NCBI RefSeq assembly: GCF_017357385.1
Contig: NZ_CP071632.1
Location: 2,919,501 to 2,983,500, forward strand
DNA length: 64,000 nt
Direction: 5' to 3'
Source of the DNA: Rhizobium sp. NZLR1
GTDB taxonomy: Bacteria; Pseudomonadota; Alphaproteobacteria; Rhizobiales; Rhizobiaceae
The stretch's first letter is position 1. Each line of letters opens with the position of its first letter. The position numbers and the translations under genes were made by a program. Below the pieces are notes generated by a model, which saw only the letters and a program-made list of their open reading frames with translations, ran no database searches and was not told the DNA's origin. Below are positions 17,491 through 27,052 of the stretch, piece by piece.

Positions 17491-18302
17491 GAGCCTTGTC
17501 CTTGCATGACCGCGCGGTGCCGCCTGACGGGAAGCAGGCTGAACATGAAGAGGATCAGCGCCGCGACCACGATCGAGGGGCCCGACGGCGTGTCGTAGGT
17601 GAGCGAGCCGAACAGCCCGCCGACAACGGCCACAGCTCCGATAAGCGAGGAGAGCACCGCCATGATCTCCGGCGTCGCCGAAAAGCGCCGAGCCGCAGCC
17701 GCCGGAATGATCAGCAGCGAGGTGATGAGCATGATGCCGACGATCTTCATGGCGATGGCAATGACGACGGCCATCAGCAGCATAAAGAACAGCCGCGCGC
17801 GCTCCGGCTTCAGCCCCTCGGCCTCGGCAAGCTCGGCATTGACGGTTGCCGCGAGCAGCGGCCGCCAGAGCCAGGCCATTGCCACGAGCACGAAGAGCCC
17901 GCCACCCCAGATCAGCGCGATGTCGGTCGGGGAAACGGCGAGAATATCACCGAACAGGAAGGCGATGAGATCGATCCGCACCCAGCTCATGAAGGCGACC
18001 ATGACCAGGCCGATTGCCAGTGTGGCATGCGAGAGGATGCCGAGCAGCGCATCGGCCGACAGCGCCTGGCGCTTCTGCAGGAAGAGCAGCAGCACCGACA
18101 CGAGCGCGGCGACGGCAAAGACCGCCAGCGTCAGATTGAGTTCGAAGAGCAGCGACAGCGCGACGCCGAGCAGCGCCGAATGAGCGATCGTATCACCGAA
18201 ATAGGCCATGCGCCGCCAGATGATGAAGCAGCCGAGCGGCCCCGTCGTCAGCGCCAGGCCGACGCCGGCAAGGATGGCGCGCACGAAGAAATCGTCAAGC
18301 AT
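17487..18302 (-). CDS. znuB: Zinc ABC transporter permease ZnuB
   Basis: 271 aa, ABC-3 family. About eight TM helices, starting MLDDFFVRAILAGVGLALTTG and with the conserved LGDTIAH-like segment (YFGDTIAHSALLG) and LLIIPAAAAR. It is the membrane channel for Zn(II) import with ZnuA and ZnuC. The ATG at 18302 overlaps the end of znuC by 8 bp; longer in-frame starts only read the His-rich tail of znuC in another frame. Confidence 0.95.
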   Translation of the reverse strand: MLDDFFVRAILAGVGLALTTGPLGCFIIWRRMAYFGDTIAHSALLGVALSLLFELNLTLAVFAVAALVSVLLLFLQKRQALSADALLGILSHATLAIGLVMVAFMSWVRIDLIAFLFGDILAVSPTDIALIWGGGLFVLVAMAWLWRPLLAATVNAELAEAEGLKPERARLFFMLLMAVVIAIAMKIVGIMLITSLLIIPAAAARRFSATPEIMAVLSSLIGAVAVVGGLFGSLTYDTPSGPSIVVAALILFMFSLLPVRRHRAVMQGQGS

Positions 18303-19221
18303 GGCGGCCCTCCCCACTGTGAGAATGGGCATGCGAGTGCTCATGTCCATGGTGATCGTCATGATCATGAGCGTGGTCGTGCGCATGATCGTGGTCATGC
18401 GCGTGATGTCCGTCGTCGGGGTGGCAGTGATCGGTGACCGTGCCGTCGGCATGCTGCACGCGCCCATCCGGCAGGTGCGTATGGTCGTGGTGATGGCTGT
18501 AGACGGCAAGCGTCTGCGCCGCCCGGCTGCCGAACAGGCGCACATATTCCGGGCTGCGGCTGACAGCCTCCGGCGTGCCGCGGCAGCAGACATGGCCGTT
18601 GAGGCAGATGACCGTATCGGTCTCGGCCATGACGACGTGGAGATCGTGCGAGATCAGCAGGATGCCGCAGCCAGTCGCATTGCGGATCGACTTAATAAGG
18701 TCGTAGAGCGCGATCTCGCCTGAGAAATCAACCCCCTGCACCGGCTCGTCGAGCACCAGCAGATCGGGTTTGCGGGCAATCGCGCGGGCCATCAGCGCCC
18801 GCTGGAATTCGCCGCCGGAGAGATGCTGCACCTCGGCATCAAGCATATGAGCGACGCCGGCGGATTCGAGCGCCGAAAGCATGTCACGCTCCGGCAGCGG
18901 GCCGGTCAGCGTCATCAACCGGCGCACCGAAAGCGGCAGCGTCCAGTCGATTGAGAGCTTCTGCGGGACGTAGCCCACTTTGAGGCCGGCCTTGCGCTCC
19001 ACCCTGCCCTCATTGGGCTTCAACACGCCGATCGCCGCCTTGGCGCTGGTCGACTTGCCGGAGCCGTTCGGCCCGATCAGCGTGACGATCTCGCCGCGCG
19101 ACACGGAAAATTCGACGCCGCGCACCAGCCAGCGGCCGTTGCGAAGGACGCCGACATTCTCAAGCGAAACCAGCGGTTCGGCCCTGATACCAGCGGGGGG
19201 CTTTGCGGGAGAGAGCATCAA
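18295..19221 (-). CDS. znuC: Zinc ABC transporter ATP-binding protein ZnuC
   Basis: 308 aa. Walker A GPNGSGKST (50-58), Q-loop VPQKLSID, signature LSGGE (135-139), Walker B LLVLDEP (155-161) and H-loop ISHDLH. A C-terminal extension after about residue 245 is extremely His/Asp-rich (HDHDHAHDHAHDHDDHH), a likely zinc buffer or sensor seen in some rhizobial ZnuC. First gene of the znuC-znuB-zur operon, divergent from znuA across the Zur-box region. Confidence 0.96.
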   Translation of the reverse strand: MMLSPAKPPAGIRAEPLVSLENVGVLRNGRWLVRGVEFSVSRGEIVTLIGPNGSGKSTSAKAAIGVLKPNEGRVERKAGLKVGYVPQKLSIDWTLPLSVRRLMTLTGPLPERDMLSALESAGVAHMLDAEVQHLSGGEFQRALMARAIARKPDLLVLDEPVQGVDFSGEIALYDLIKSIRNATGCGILLISHDLHVVMAETDTVICLNGHVCCRGTPEAVSRSPEYVRLFGSRAAQTLAVYSHHHDHTHLPDGRVQHADGTVTDHCHPDDGHHAHDHDHAHDHAHDHDDHHGHEHSHAHSHSGEGRHA

Positions 19222-19314
19222 ATTTTCCGAAAGTGCTGTTGCGTCCTGCTATCGCACACGTTATAGCATAACGCAATTGATGTAATAACATAACAATTTG
19301 AATTCAAGCGGAGC
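19222..19314. promoter_or_regulatory. Divergent znuC/znuA promoter with two candidate Zur boxes
   Basis: Two inverted repeats occur in this 93-bp gap: CGTTAT-AGC-ATAACG (19259-19273) and ATGT-AATA-ACAT (19280-19291). Both resemble the alphaproteobacterial Zur operator (palindrome around GTTATAAC). They sit between divergent znuC and znuA, consistent with repression of both directions in zinc excess. Confidence 0.75.
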
Positions 19315-20331
19315 ATGCCAATGAAACGCGCCTTGGGGTCTGCCCTCAAAATGCTGGCCCTCAGAATGCCGGTTCTTGCAATCCCGGCTTTGGTAATCCC
19401 CGCTCTGTTCTTTGCCGGCACGATGCGTGCGGCGGATGCGCCTGTCGTCGTCACCTCGATCAAGCCGATCCATTCGCTGGTCTCGGCGATCATGCAAGGT
19501 GTGGGCGAGCCGGAACTGATCGTCGACGGCGCCGCCTCGCCGCACACCTACAATCTGAAGCCCTCGAACGCGCGGGCCTTGCAGGAAGCCAAGGTGATCT
19601 TCTGGGTTGGCCCCGGCCTCGAGGCCTTCCTCGAAAAACCGCTGCAGGCTCTGGGTTCGGATGCCAGCATCGCAGCACTCGACGACGCGCCCGGCCTCGT
19701 GAAGCTGCCGTTTCGCGAGGGCGGCGCATTCGAGCCGCATGACGACGGCGATGAACATAGCGAGGCCGAAGCCGCACATGGCGCCGAAGCCGACCATGAT
19801 CACGACCACGGCGCCTTCGACACACATCTCTGGCTCGATCCGATGAACGCCAAGGCGATGGCCACCATGATCACCACGACGCTGGTCGCCGCCGATCCCG
19901 CCAATGCGCTGACCTATCAGGCCAATGCCAAGGCGCTGGACGACCGGCTGACGGCGCTGGACAAGGAGATCGCCGCCGCCGTCGCTCCCGTCAAGGACAA
20001 ACCTTTCATCGTCTTCCACGACGCCTACCAATATTTCGAGCACCGCTACGGCATCCGCGTCGCCGGCTCGATCACCGTCAGCCCGGAAACCATCCCCGGC
20101 GCCGAGCGCGTCTCGGAAATCCACAGCAAGGTTGGCGAGCTTGGCGCAACTTGCGTCTTTGCCGAGCCGCAGTTCGAGCCGCGGCTCGTCGATGTCGTCA
20201 TCGAGGGCACACGCGCCAAGTCAGCCGTGCTCGACCCCGAAGCCGCTACGCTGAAGGCCGGTCCTGATCTCTACTTCACCCTCATGCGCGGCATCGCCAA
20301 CAGCATGAAGGACTGTCTCTCCAACGCATGA
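19315..20331 (+). CDS. znuA: Zinc ABC transporter substrate-binding protein ZnuA
   Basis: 338 aa periplasmic cluster A-I binding protein. Signal peptide (to about residue 39, MRAADAP). Zinc ligands: a His in [12 protein letters not shown], the central His/Asp-rich loop ([22 protein letters not shown]), and [16 protein letters not shown] starts exist at 19315 and 19321. It captures zinc and hands it to ZnuBC. Confidence 0.95.
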   Translation: MPMKRALGSALKMLALRMPVLAIPALVIPALFFAGTMRAADAPVVVTSIKPIHSLVSAIMQGVGEPELIVDGAASPHTYNLKPSNARALQEAKVIFWVGPGLEAFLEKPLQALGSDASIAALDDAPGLVKLPFREGGAFEPHDDGDEHSEAEAAHGAEADHDHDHGAFDTHLWLDPMNAKAMATMITTTLVAADPANALTYQANAKALDDRLTALDKEIAAAVAPVKDKPFIVFHDAYQYFEHRYGIRVAGSITVSPETIPGAERVSEIHSKVGELGATCVFAEPQFEPRLVDVVIEGTRAKSAVLDPEAATLKAGPDLYFTLMRGIANSMKDCLSNA

Positions 20332-20413
20332 CCACCATGCGGCGACGCGCGGAGAGAGCTGAGGCGGAAAGAGGCGGACAACCCCGTTCCGCTTTTTTTC
20401 GGCAATTCATAGG

Positions 20414-20429
20414 TAATGATATAACATTA
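20414..20429 (+). promoter_or_regulatory. Candidate Zur box before the COG0523 GTPase gene
   Basis: TAATG-ATATAA-CATTA is a perfect 5-bp inverted repeat whose reverse complement contains ATGTTATATCAT, close to rhizobial Zur operators and similar to the znuA/znuC boxes. It lies 22 bp before the ATG at 20451. Confidence 0.75.
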
Positions 20430-20450
20430 ATAATAATCTGATGAGGTCCC

Positions 20451-21656
20451 ATGAACAACAGACTTCCCGTCACGGTGCTTTCAGGTTTTCTCGGCGCCGG
20501 CAAGACGACGCTACTCAACCATGTGCTCGTCAATCGCGAGGGTCTGCGCGTCGCCGTCATCGTCAACGACATGGGCGAAGTGAACATCGACGCTAGTCTG
20601 GTGCGCGATGGCGGCGCCAATCTCTCGCGCACGGAGGAGCAACTGGTCGAGATGACCAATGGCTGTATTTGCTGCACGCTGCGCGACGACCTGCTGAAGG
20701 AGGTACGCCAGCTCGCCGATCAGGGCCGCTTCGACTACCTGCTGATCGAATCCACGGGCGTCGCCGAGCCCCTGCCCGTCGCCACCACCTTCGAATTTCG
20801 CGACGAGAACGGCCAAAGCCTTTCGGACGTCGCAAGGCTCGATACGATGGCGACGGTCGTCGATGCCGCCAATCTGCTCGCCGACTACGCATCGGCCGAT
20901 TTCCTCGCCGACCGCGGTGAAACGGCGGGCGACGGCGACGACAGGACCATCGTCGACCTGCTGGTCGAGCAGATCGAATTCGCCGATATCGTGGTGCTGA
21001 ACAAGATCGGCACGGCAAGTGAGACGGAACACGACGCCGCGCGGAAAATCATCATCGGCCTCAACCCCGATGTGAAGCTGATCGAGGCGGATTTCGGCAA
21101 GGTGGCGCTCAAGGAGGTGCTCGGCACCGGCCGCTTCGACATATCAAAGGCGGAGACCCATCCGCTCTGGTACAAGGAACTGCACGGTTTTCGCGACTAT
21201 GTGCCGGAGACCGAAGAATACGGTATCCGCTCCTTCGTCTATCGCGAGAAGCGTCCCTTCCATCCGGCAAAATTGCAAGCCCTTCTCGACAGGACATGGC
21301 CGGGCGTGGTGCGCGCCAAAGGCTTCTTCTGGTTGGCGACGCGCCCGCATCACGTCGGCGAAATCAGCCAGGCGGGCGCGATCGTCCGCACCGGCAAGAT
21401 GGGTCTGTGGTGGGCATCGGTGCCGCGCGGACAATGGCCGGACGAGCCGGGCTTCCTGCGCGCCATCAGCCCCTATCTCGACCCCGTCTGGGGCGACCGT
21501 CGCCAGGAAATCGTCTTCATCGGCGCCGACCCCATGGACGAGACCTGGATCAGAAGAGAGCTCGACGCCTGTCTCGTCGAAACCGAAGTCTTCGCGCCCG
21601 AGCGCTGGCGAAACCTGCCCGACCCTTTCGCCAGCTGGAACCGCCAGGCGGCATGA
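20451..21656 (+). CDS. COG0523-family GTPase (zinc metallochaperone, ZigA/YciC-like)
   Basis: 401 aa. Walker [11 protein letters not shown] (12-21), the metal-binding GCICC (71-75), ESTGVAEP (Walker B region), NKIG, and a CobW C-terminal domain ([16 protein letters not shown] ... WLATRPHH). GTP-driven metal delivery is the family role. Location right after znuA and behind a candidate Zur box identifies it as the zinc-starvation branch that delivers zinc to client proteins, rather than cobalamin CobW. Confidence 0.93.
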   Translation: MNNRLPVTVLSGFLGAGKTTLLNHVLVNREGLRVAVIVNDMGEVNIDASLVRDGGANLSRTEEQLVEMTNGCICCTLRDDLLKEVRQLADQGRFDYLLIESTGVAEPLPVATTFEFRDENGQSLSDVARLDTMATVVDAANLLADYASADFLADRGETAGDGDDRTIVDLLVEQIEFADIVVLNKIGTASETEHDAARKIIIGLNPDVKLIEADFGKVALKEVLGTGRFDISKAETHPLWYKELHGFRDYVPETEEYGIRSFVYREKRPFHPAKLQALLDRTWPGVVRAKGFFWLATRPHHVGEISQAGAIVRTGKMGLWWASVPRGQWPDEPGFLRAISPYLDPVWGDRRQEIVFIGADPMDETWIRRELDACLVETEVFAPERWRNLPDPFASWNRQAA

Positions 21657-21820
21657 AGGCAACGGCAATCAAACCCTACCGCTGCGTCTGCACGGAGTGT
21701 GATCCGTTGCCACCGATCAAGGGGCTGCATCCGTCGGCGCATGATGAGGATGTAAAGGTCGATGCCGGAAGTCCGAAGGGGTTGCTTGGCATCATCGCCG
21801 CCGTGCGCCGGAAGAATTAG
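21653..21820 (+). CDS. Small cysteine-containing protein overlapping the COG0523 gene
   Basis: 55 codons. Its ATG overlaps the GTPase stop (ATGA), which is strong positional evidence for coupled translation. The product has a C-x-C-x2-C cluster (RCVCTEC) near the N-terminus and an otherwise charged, Pro-containing sequence. Unrecognised. Because it lies in a Zur-type operon, a small zinc-binding protein or GTPase partner is a reasonable guess, but it could also be a chance frame. Confidence 0.45.
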   Translation: MKATAIKPYRCVCTECDPLPPIKGLHPSAHDEDVKVDAGSPKGLLGIIAAVRRKN

Positions 21821-21837
21821 CGCAGGCGTCACCTCAC

Positions 21838-21980
21838 CCCACCCTCATCCCTGTGCTCGTCACAGGGATCCAGCCCACCCTCATCTCTGTGCTCGCTACA
21901 GGGATCCAGAGCGCCCAAGTCCTTACCGCGCGGACGCGCGGTGGCTGGATTCCTGTGACAGGAACAGGAATGAGCAGTGG
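21838..21980. repeat. Tandem palindromic intergenic repeat
   Basis: Two direct copies of a ~36-bp unit (CCACCCTCATC..CTGTGCTCG..ACAGGGATCCAG), each itself a CCCTGTG...CACAGGG hairpin, followed by a related inverted arm (TTCCTGTGACAGGAACAGGAA). A common rhizobial intergenic element; nothing else is seen between 21821 and 22089. Confidence 0.75.
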
Positions 21981-22089
21981 GGGAAGCGATGGCGCTCTAT
22001 CGAGACAAAATACCCACTCCAGCCAGGATCTCCACATTACTCCCAAAATCTGAAAGGGCGGCCGAAGCCGCCCTCCTCATATCCACCAA

Positions 22090-22416
22090 TCAGCGACCAG
22101 CAATAATGCTGGAGATCACACCGCTGGTGACGCCGATCAGCAGGTAGTCGTTGTCGGCCCGGACCCAGCGATAGCCGCACGGCGGCGCAGCCAGCCGGTA
22201 GCGGCGGTAGTCGTTGACGTCGTGAAACCGGCGGCGCTCGCTGGCGTTGACGCGGTACCCCTTCTTCCAGTGCAGCCGGACGACCGTTTTCTCGACGATC
22301 ACCTTCTTCTGCACGACGACAGGCGGACGGCGATAATCATCGGCGCTGGCTTGGGAGACAACCATCGGGGAGAGAAGGAAGGAAGCGGAAAGGAGAGCTG
22401 CAAAAATCTTTTTCAT
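22090..22416 (-). CDS. RcnB-family periplasmic protein
   Basis: 108 aa. Signal peptide (MKKIFAALLSASFLLSPMVVSQASA) then a short basic domain ending RFHDVNDYRRYRLAAPPCGYRWVRADNDYLLIGVTSGVI, the RcnB (nickel/cobalt homeostasis) family pattern. Rhizobia carry many such paralogues; a metal role is not shown. The 316 bp upstream (22417-22732) hold no gene. Confidence 0.82.
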   Translation of the reverse strand: MKKIFAALLSASFLLSPMVVSQASADDYRRPPVVVQKKVIVEKTVVRLHWKKGYRVNASERRRFHDVNDYRRYRLAAPPCGYRWVRADNDYLLIGVTSGVISSIIAGR

Positions 22417-22732
22417 GTGGGGTTCCTCGTGTTGGGCACGGGCGAGAACTAGGCCCGAAAAGATGAACCGAAACTGAAATTTAAATTAAACTTTCGTAAC
22501 GGAATCTGTAGCCTGTAGCTCGGCGCTTATATTTTAGATTAGCCTTATACGCCATGCCGAGCAGCCGTTTTATTCGAGACGTCGTGATCGGCGGAGTCCG
22601 AAGATCGGATTCGATTTTCGGAAGGATTGGGCGCAGATTCAAAATCATGGAGCGTTTCTCCGCGGACCCGATCAGGAGCTTTGCGCCGCCGGACCGTCGT
22701 GCGGGATCGCTCGATAACAATGGAGGAAACCT

Positions 22733-23116
22733 ATGCCCGGCATCAGCATGCGTTACATCGTCGACGACGTCGACGCCGCGTTGGAATTCTATACGAAACA
22801 TCTTGGCTTCTCGATTGCGCTTCACCCCGCGCCCTCCTTCGCCATCCTGACCAAGGACGGGTTTCGTCTGCTCGTCAGCGGCACGACGGGACCGGGCGGA
22901 GCTTCCCAGCCAATGCCCGACGGGCGAAAACCTGAACCCGGCGGATGGAATCGCATCCAGATCGAGGTCGGCGACCTGGAGGCGGAGGTCGCGACGCTGC
23001 GCCAGGCGGGCGCGCGTTTTCGCAACGAGATCGTGCAAGGCATGGGTGGCAAGCAGATCGTGCTCGATGATCCGGCCGGAAACCCGATCGAACTCTTCGA
23101 GGCGCCGAAGAGATGA
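22733..23116 (+). CDS. VOC-family (glyoxalase/bleomycin-resistance-like) protein
   Basis: 127 aa, single VOC module. Strand-helix start MRYIVDDVDAALEFYTKHLGF and end QIVLDDPAGNPIELFEAPKR. The C-terminal metal Glu (IELFE) is present. The ATG follows GGAGGAAACCT. Reaction unknown: dioxygenase, lyase or binding protein. Confidence 0.88.
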   Translation: MPGISMRYIVDDVDAALEFYTKHLGFSIALHPAPSFAILTKDGFRLLVSGTTGPGGASQPMPDGRKPEPGGWNRIQIEVGDLEAEVATLRQAGARFRNEIVQGMGGKQIVLDDPAGNPIELFEAPKR

Positions 23117-23299
23117 ACGCCACGGCATCGATCATGCGGTCGGCTGCGCCCTCTTGTGCACCGCATCGGGCAACCGCGCACATCATCTGACGCGGTGGGC
23201 CGGCATCGGCATCATCACTGGAAGAACGGCGGCTGCGCCTTGCTACATGTGTGCGAGCGTGTAGTTTCGGGCTAGCATCATTTCAGAGGTAGGGAAAAC

Positions 23300-24631
23300 A
23301 TGTCCGAATCCGCGGGCGGGCTCTTCGACTATGTCGGGATACTAGCCGTGCTACTTCTCGTCGCAGCCAATGGCTTCTTCGTCGCCGCCGAATTCGCGCT
23401 GGTCTCGGTGAGGCGCAGTCGTGTCACCGAACTTGCCGCGGCCGGCCGCATGAATGCCTCAGCCCTTCAGCGCGCCGTCGACAATCTCGACGCCAACCTC
23501 GCAGCCACCCAGCTCGGCATCACCATCTCGTCGCTGGCGCTGGGCTGGGTCGGCGAACCGGCGCTTGCCCACCTGGTCGAACCTCTGCTGTCCTGGCTGC
23601 CCGGACAATGGGCGACCACAGGTGCACATACCGTCGCCATCGTCATTGCCTTCGTCATCATCACAGCACTTCACATCGTGCTCGGCGAGCTTGCACCGAA
23701 AAGCCTGGCGCTTCAGCGCAGCGAAGCCACTTCGCTTGCCGTGGTGCGTCCGCTCGGGCTTTTCCTGGTGCTGTTCAAGCCGGCGATCTTTGCTCTGAAC
23801 GGCATGGGGAACCTGGTTTTGCGGGGTGTGGGTCTTCGTGCCGGAACCGGGGAATCGTCGTTCCATTCGCCGCAGGAGCTCAAGCTGCTGGTCGCCGAAA
23901 GCCAGGAGGCCGGCCTTCTCAACCAGGTGCAGCAGCAGCTTGTCGAGCGAGTCTTCAACATCGGCGACAGGCCGATCTCCGACATCATGACCCCGCGTCT
24001 CGATATCGAATGGTTCGACGCCGATGACAGCGAGGCGGAGATCCTGAAAACCATCCGCGAATGCAGCCACGAACAATTGCTGGTCGCCCGCGGCTCGATC
24101 GACGAACCGATCGGCATGGTGTTGAAGAAGGATCTTCTCGACCAGGTTCTCGACGGCGGCAAGGTCCGGCCGATGGCGGTGATCAAGCAACCGCTGGTGC
24201 TGCACGAGGGCACCTCGGTCGTGCGTGTGCTCGACAGTTTCAAGGCCTCACCTGTCCGGCTCGCCATCGTTATCGACGAATATGGCAGCCTCGAAGGCAT
24301 CGTCACCCAGACAGATCTGCTCGAAGCCATCGCCGGCGATCTGCCGGGATCCAATGAGGAGCCCGACATCGTCGTGCGGGAAGACGGATCGCTGTTGATC
24401 GATGCAATGATGCCGGCCTTCGACGCCTTCGAACGGCTGGGCCTGCGCGATCGCCCGGATGCGGATTTCCATACGCTTGCGGGCTTCGCGCTGCACCAGC
24501 TCCAGCATATCCCCGAAGCCGGCGAAACCTTCGTGTTCGACAGCTGGCGTTTCGAAGTGCTCGACATGGACGGCATGCGCATCGACAAGATGCTGGCTAC
24601 GCGCATCCCCGCAGACGGGGTGGGAGCCTAA
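23300..24631 (+). CDS. CNNM/CorC (TlyC, 'hemolysin') family transporter
   Basis: 443 aa. N-terminal CNNM membrane domain with ~4 helices (LLVAANGFFVAAEFALVSVRRSR, ITSLALGWVGEP-like region, HIVLGELAPKSLALQR), a CBS pair (ISDIMTPRLDIEW ... RLAIVIDEYGSLEGIVTQTDLLEAIAGD), and the C-terminal CorC_HlyC domain (DGMRIDKMLATRI). The family is associated with Mg2+/Co2+ efflux; the hemolysin label is historical. Strong SD GAGG before the ATG. Confidence 0.93.
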   Translation: MSESAGGLFDYVGILAVLLLVAANGFFVAAEFALVSVRRSRVTELAAAGRMNASALQRAVDNLDANLAATQLGITISSLALGWVGEPALAHLVEPLLSWLPGQWATTGAHTVAIVIAFVIITALHIVLGELAPKSLALQRSEATSLAVVRPLGLFLVLFKPAIFALNGMGNLVLRGVGLRAGTGESSFHSPQELKLLVAESQEAGLLNQVQQQLVERVFNIGDRPISDIMTPRLDIEWFDADDSEAEILKTIRECSHEQLLVARGSIDEPIGMVLKKDLLDQVLDGGKVRPMAVIKQPLVLHEGTSVVRVLDSFKASPVRLAIVIDEYGSLEGIVTQTDLLEAIAGDLPGSNEEPDIVVREDGSLLIDAMMPAFDAFERLGLRDRPDADFHTLAGFALHQLQHIPEAGETFVFDSWRFEVLDMDGMRIDKMLATRIPADGVGA

Positions 24632-24722
24632 AGAATTTCGGTTTTTCTCCCACTCAGAAATGCTTAGTTTACTGATTTTTGCGCTATTCTGGACGCTACC
24701 GCTGCGGACCTTTGAAAGCGCT

Positions 24723-26144
24723 CTAGCTTACCGCCAGCGTCCAAAGCATTCCCGATATCGCACAGGCAAGCAACGTCGTGATGACCGATGTCTTGAACCG
24801 GAAGATCGCGATGGCGGCGGCGGCCGACAGCGCCATTGCCGCCGGCACGGCCGATTGCAGCACGGGGATATCGAGCCGCAGGCCGCCAAGGCGGACGGTC
24901 GCGACCTCGGCAAACAGCGTGTGCAGGCCAAACCAGATGGCGAGGTTGAGAATGACCCCGACCACAGCCGCCGTGATCGCCGACATCGCGCCGGCGAGCG
25001 CCACATTGCCGCGCAGTTTTTCGATGAACGGCGCGCCGAGGAAAATCCACAGGAAACAGGGCACGAACGTGACCCAGGTCGTCAAGATTGCCGCAAGCGT
25101 GGCGGCGAACATCGGATCGAGCGATCCGGGATTGCGGTAGGCGCCCATGAAGCCAACGAACTGAAGCACCATGATCAGCGGCCCCGGCGTCGTCTCGGCC
25201 ATCCCCAGGCCATCCAGCATCTCGCCGGGTTTCAGCCAGCCGAAACGCTGCACGGCTTCCTGCGCGACATAGGCGAGCGCGGCATAGGCGCCGCCGAAGG
25301 TGACGACCGCCATCTTGCTGAAGAACAGACCGATCTCGGTGAAGACGTCGTGTGCCCCGAACGCTGCATAGAGGGCGGCGATGGGTAAAAGCCAGAGAGC
25401 AAGCAGAGCTGCCGACATACGCAGCGACCAGGCGAGATTGGGACGCGCATGATCAGGTATGCCGTCCCCGAGCGCAGACTCGGCATCCGAAAGCATCGAA
25501 CCGCTCCCAGCCTTGTGGCCGCCACCCGGCCTGAAGGCGGCAAGCCCGAACCTGCCGCCGATGAAGCCGCTCATGCCGGCGGCAAGCACGATCAGCGGGA
25601 ACGGCACGTGCAAGAAGAAGATAGCGACGAAGGCCACGGCCGCAATCAGGAGCATGACGTTGTTTCTGAGGGCGCGGCCGCCGATGCGGATGACGGCCTG
25701 CACGACGACGGCAAGCACCGCTGCCTTCAGCCCGAAAAACACACCGGCGACGATGCCGACGCTGCCATAAGCCGCGTAAATATAGCTGAGGCAGAGGATC
25801 GACAGGAATCCCGGCAGCACGAACAGCAGGCCGGCGACGAGACCGCCCAGCGTGCGGTGCATCAGCCAGCCGATATAGACGGCGAGTTGCTGCGCCTCGG
25901 GGCCGGGAAGCAGCATGCAATAATTCAGCGCATGCAGAAAACGATGCTCGCCGATCCATCGCTTCTCGTCGACAATGATCCGGTGCATGACGGCGATCTG
26001 GCCGGCCGGGCCACCGAAGCTCAAGGCGGCGACGCGCAGCCACACCTTGAAGGCTTCGCCGAACGAGACGCCGTGGTGATGCCCTTCTCCCGCATTTCTC
26101 TCCACCGTTTGGCCCGTAGGGCCATTGTCTGTCATCTCGGCCAT
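24723..26144 (-). CDS. chrA: Chromate transporter ChrA (long, two-domain form)
   Basis: 473 aa; two homologous CHR domains. Family motifs: FGGPAGQIAVMH and FGGAYAALAYV (paired FGG-x-A/G), LPGPEAQQLAVYIG and TTPGPLIMVLQFVGF. It exports chromate by proton motive force. The ATG at 26144 lies one base after the chrB stop (TGAGATG), so the genes are coupled. The N-terminus has a His-rich patch (GEGHHHGVSFG). Confidence 0.95.
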   Translation of the reverse strand: MAEMTDNGPTGQTVERNAGEGHHHGVSFGEAFKVWLRVAALSFGGPAGQIAVMHRIIVDEKRWIGEHRFLHALNYCMLLPGPEAQQLAVYIGWLMHRTLGGLVAGLLFVLPGFLSILCLSYIYAAYGSVGIVAGVFFGLKAAVLAVVVQAVIRIGGRALRNNVMLLIAAVAFVAIFFLHVPFPLIVLAAGMSGFIGGRFGLAAFRPGGGHKAGSGSMLSDAESALGDGIPDHARPNLAWSLRMSAALLALWLLPIAALYAAFGAHDVFTEIGLFFSKMAVVTFGGAYAALAYVAQEAVQRFGWLKPGEMLDGLGMAETTPGPLIMVLQFVGFMGAYRNPGSLDPMFAATLAAILTTWVTFVPCFLWIFLGAPFIEKLRGNVALAGAMSAITAAVVGVILNLAIWFGLHTLFAEVATVRLGGLRLDIPVLQSAVPAAMALSAAAAIAIFRFKTSVITTLLACAISGMLWTLAVS

Positions 26145-26145
26145 C

Positions 26146-26961
26146 TCATGCCCTCTTCTTCGGCGCGGGCCAGTTGTGGGTTTCCTCGGTCGCGTCCCGG
26201 CACCAGCGGAAGAAGGCATCGTAGAGAAGCATTCCGGCCTCGAGCTGCTCCAGATCGTCGGAATACATCCTGGAGAGGCCGAGCGAAGCGGCAAGCAGGC
26301 CAGACGCCTCGGGCGCAAGATCGAACTTTGCGGTATCCGCCGCCCTGACGATCTGCGCCAGGCGCAGAAGCGGCTCGGACGCCAGGCCGAATTCCTCGAC
26401 CATCACGTCGAAGGTGCAGAGCTCGCCGCGATGGCTCCAGAACACGCCTTCGATATCGAAGGGTACGGCGCCGAAGCGCTCGCCGACGGCACACACTTCG
26501 GGCGCCGGGACGAACAGGAAGACGGCGTCCGGATCAACGAAGCGCCGGATCAGCCAGGGACAGGCAATGCGGTCGATTTTCGGCCGCGCGCGCGTCACCC
26601 AGACGGTGCGTCCTTCAGCGTCGCGGGGCGGCAGCTTTTCATCAGGCACCGCCGCTCCGCCAGCGATCCAGGCTTCGAAGCCGCCTTCGAGGCTTTCGGC
26701 GTCGATCCCGCTATGGCGCAGATAGGCGGCCACACCATGGCTGAGCTTGCTGCCCTTTTGACAGACCACAACGACGGCATCGGCATCGATGCTGCCCGCC
26801 CAGGACGCGACCTCGGCATGGTCGCGCCGGATCGAGCCCGGAACCAGGCGCGGATCGAGTGCGAAGTCCGCCTCGGTGCGAACATCGATAATGCAAGGCG
26901 CCCCGGGGGTTCCGATGAGGCGGCTGAGTTTTTCGGCGGAAATTTCGAGAAATGACGGCAT
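26146..26961 (-). CDS. chrB: Chromate resistance protein ChrB with N-terminal rhodanese domain
   Basis: 271 aa. Residues 1-110 are a rhodanese (ADFALDPRLVPGSIRRDHAE) with candidate active-site Cys67 (VVVVCQKGSKLS). Residues ~117-265 are the ChrB C-terminal domain (WVTRARPKIDRIACPWLIRRFVDPDA). ChrB proteins act as chromate-responsive regulators or auxiliary factors; the rhodanese fusion suggests a thiol/sulfur step. It heads a chrB-chrA operon. Confidence 0.93.
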   Translation of the reverse strand: MPSFLEISAEKLSRLIGTPGAPCIIDVRTEADFALDPRLVPGSIRRDHAEVASWAGSIDADAVVVVCQKGSKLSHGVAAYLRHSGIDAESLEGGFEAWIAGGAAVPDEKLPPRDAEGRTVWVTRARPKIDRIACPWLIRRFVDPDAVFLFVPAPEVCAVGERFGAVPFDIEGVFWSHRGELCTFDVMVEEFGLASEPLLRLAQIVRAADTAKFDLAPEASGLLAASLGLSRMYSDDLEQLEAGMLLYDAFFRWCRDATEETHNWPAPKKRA

Positions 26962-27033
26962 GACGCGTCCCTCCGTTGATCGGTACTATTGGACGCGATT
27001 CTTCAGCATGACGCCTCGTGGGGTGATCGCGAC

Positions 27034-27052
27034 CCCATGGCAAAACCATGGG
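27034..27052. promoter_or_regulatory. Inverted repeat CCCATGG-N5-CCATGGG upstream of chrB
   Basis: Perfect 7-bp arms, 73 bp before the chrB start in an otherwise empty 314-bp gap (26962-27275). Candidate operator for chrBA; no experimental motif known to me matches. Confidence 0.4.

Noticed and set aside
22554..22850. Plus-strand frame before the VOC gene
   Set aside because: Out-of-frame overlap with the VOC start and Arg/Ser-rich composition.
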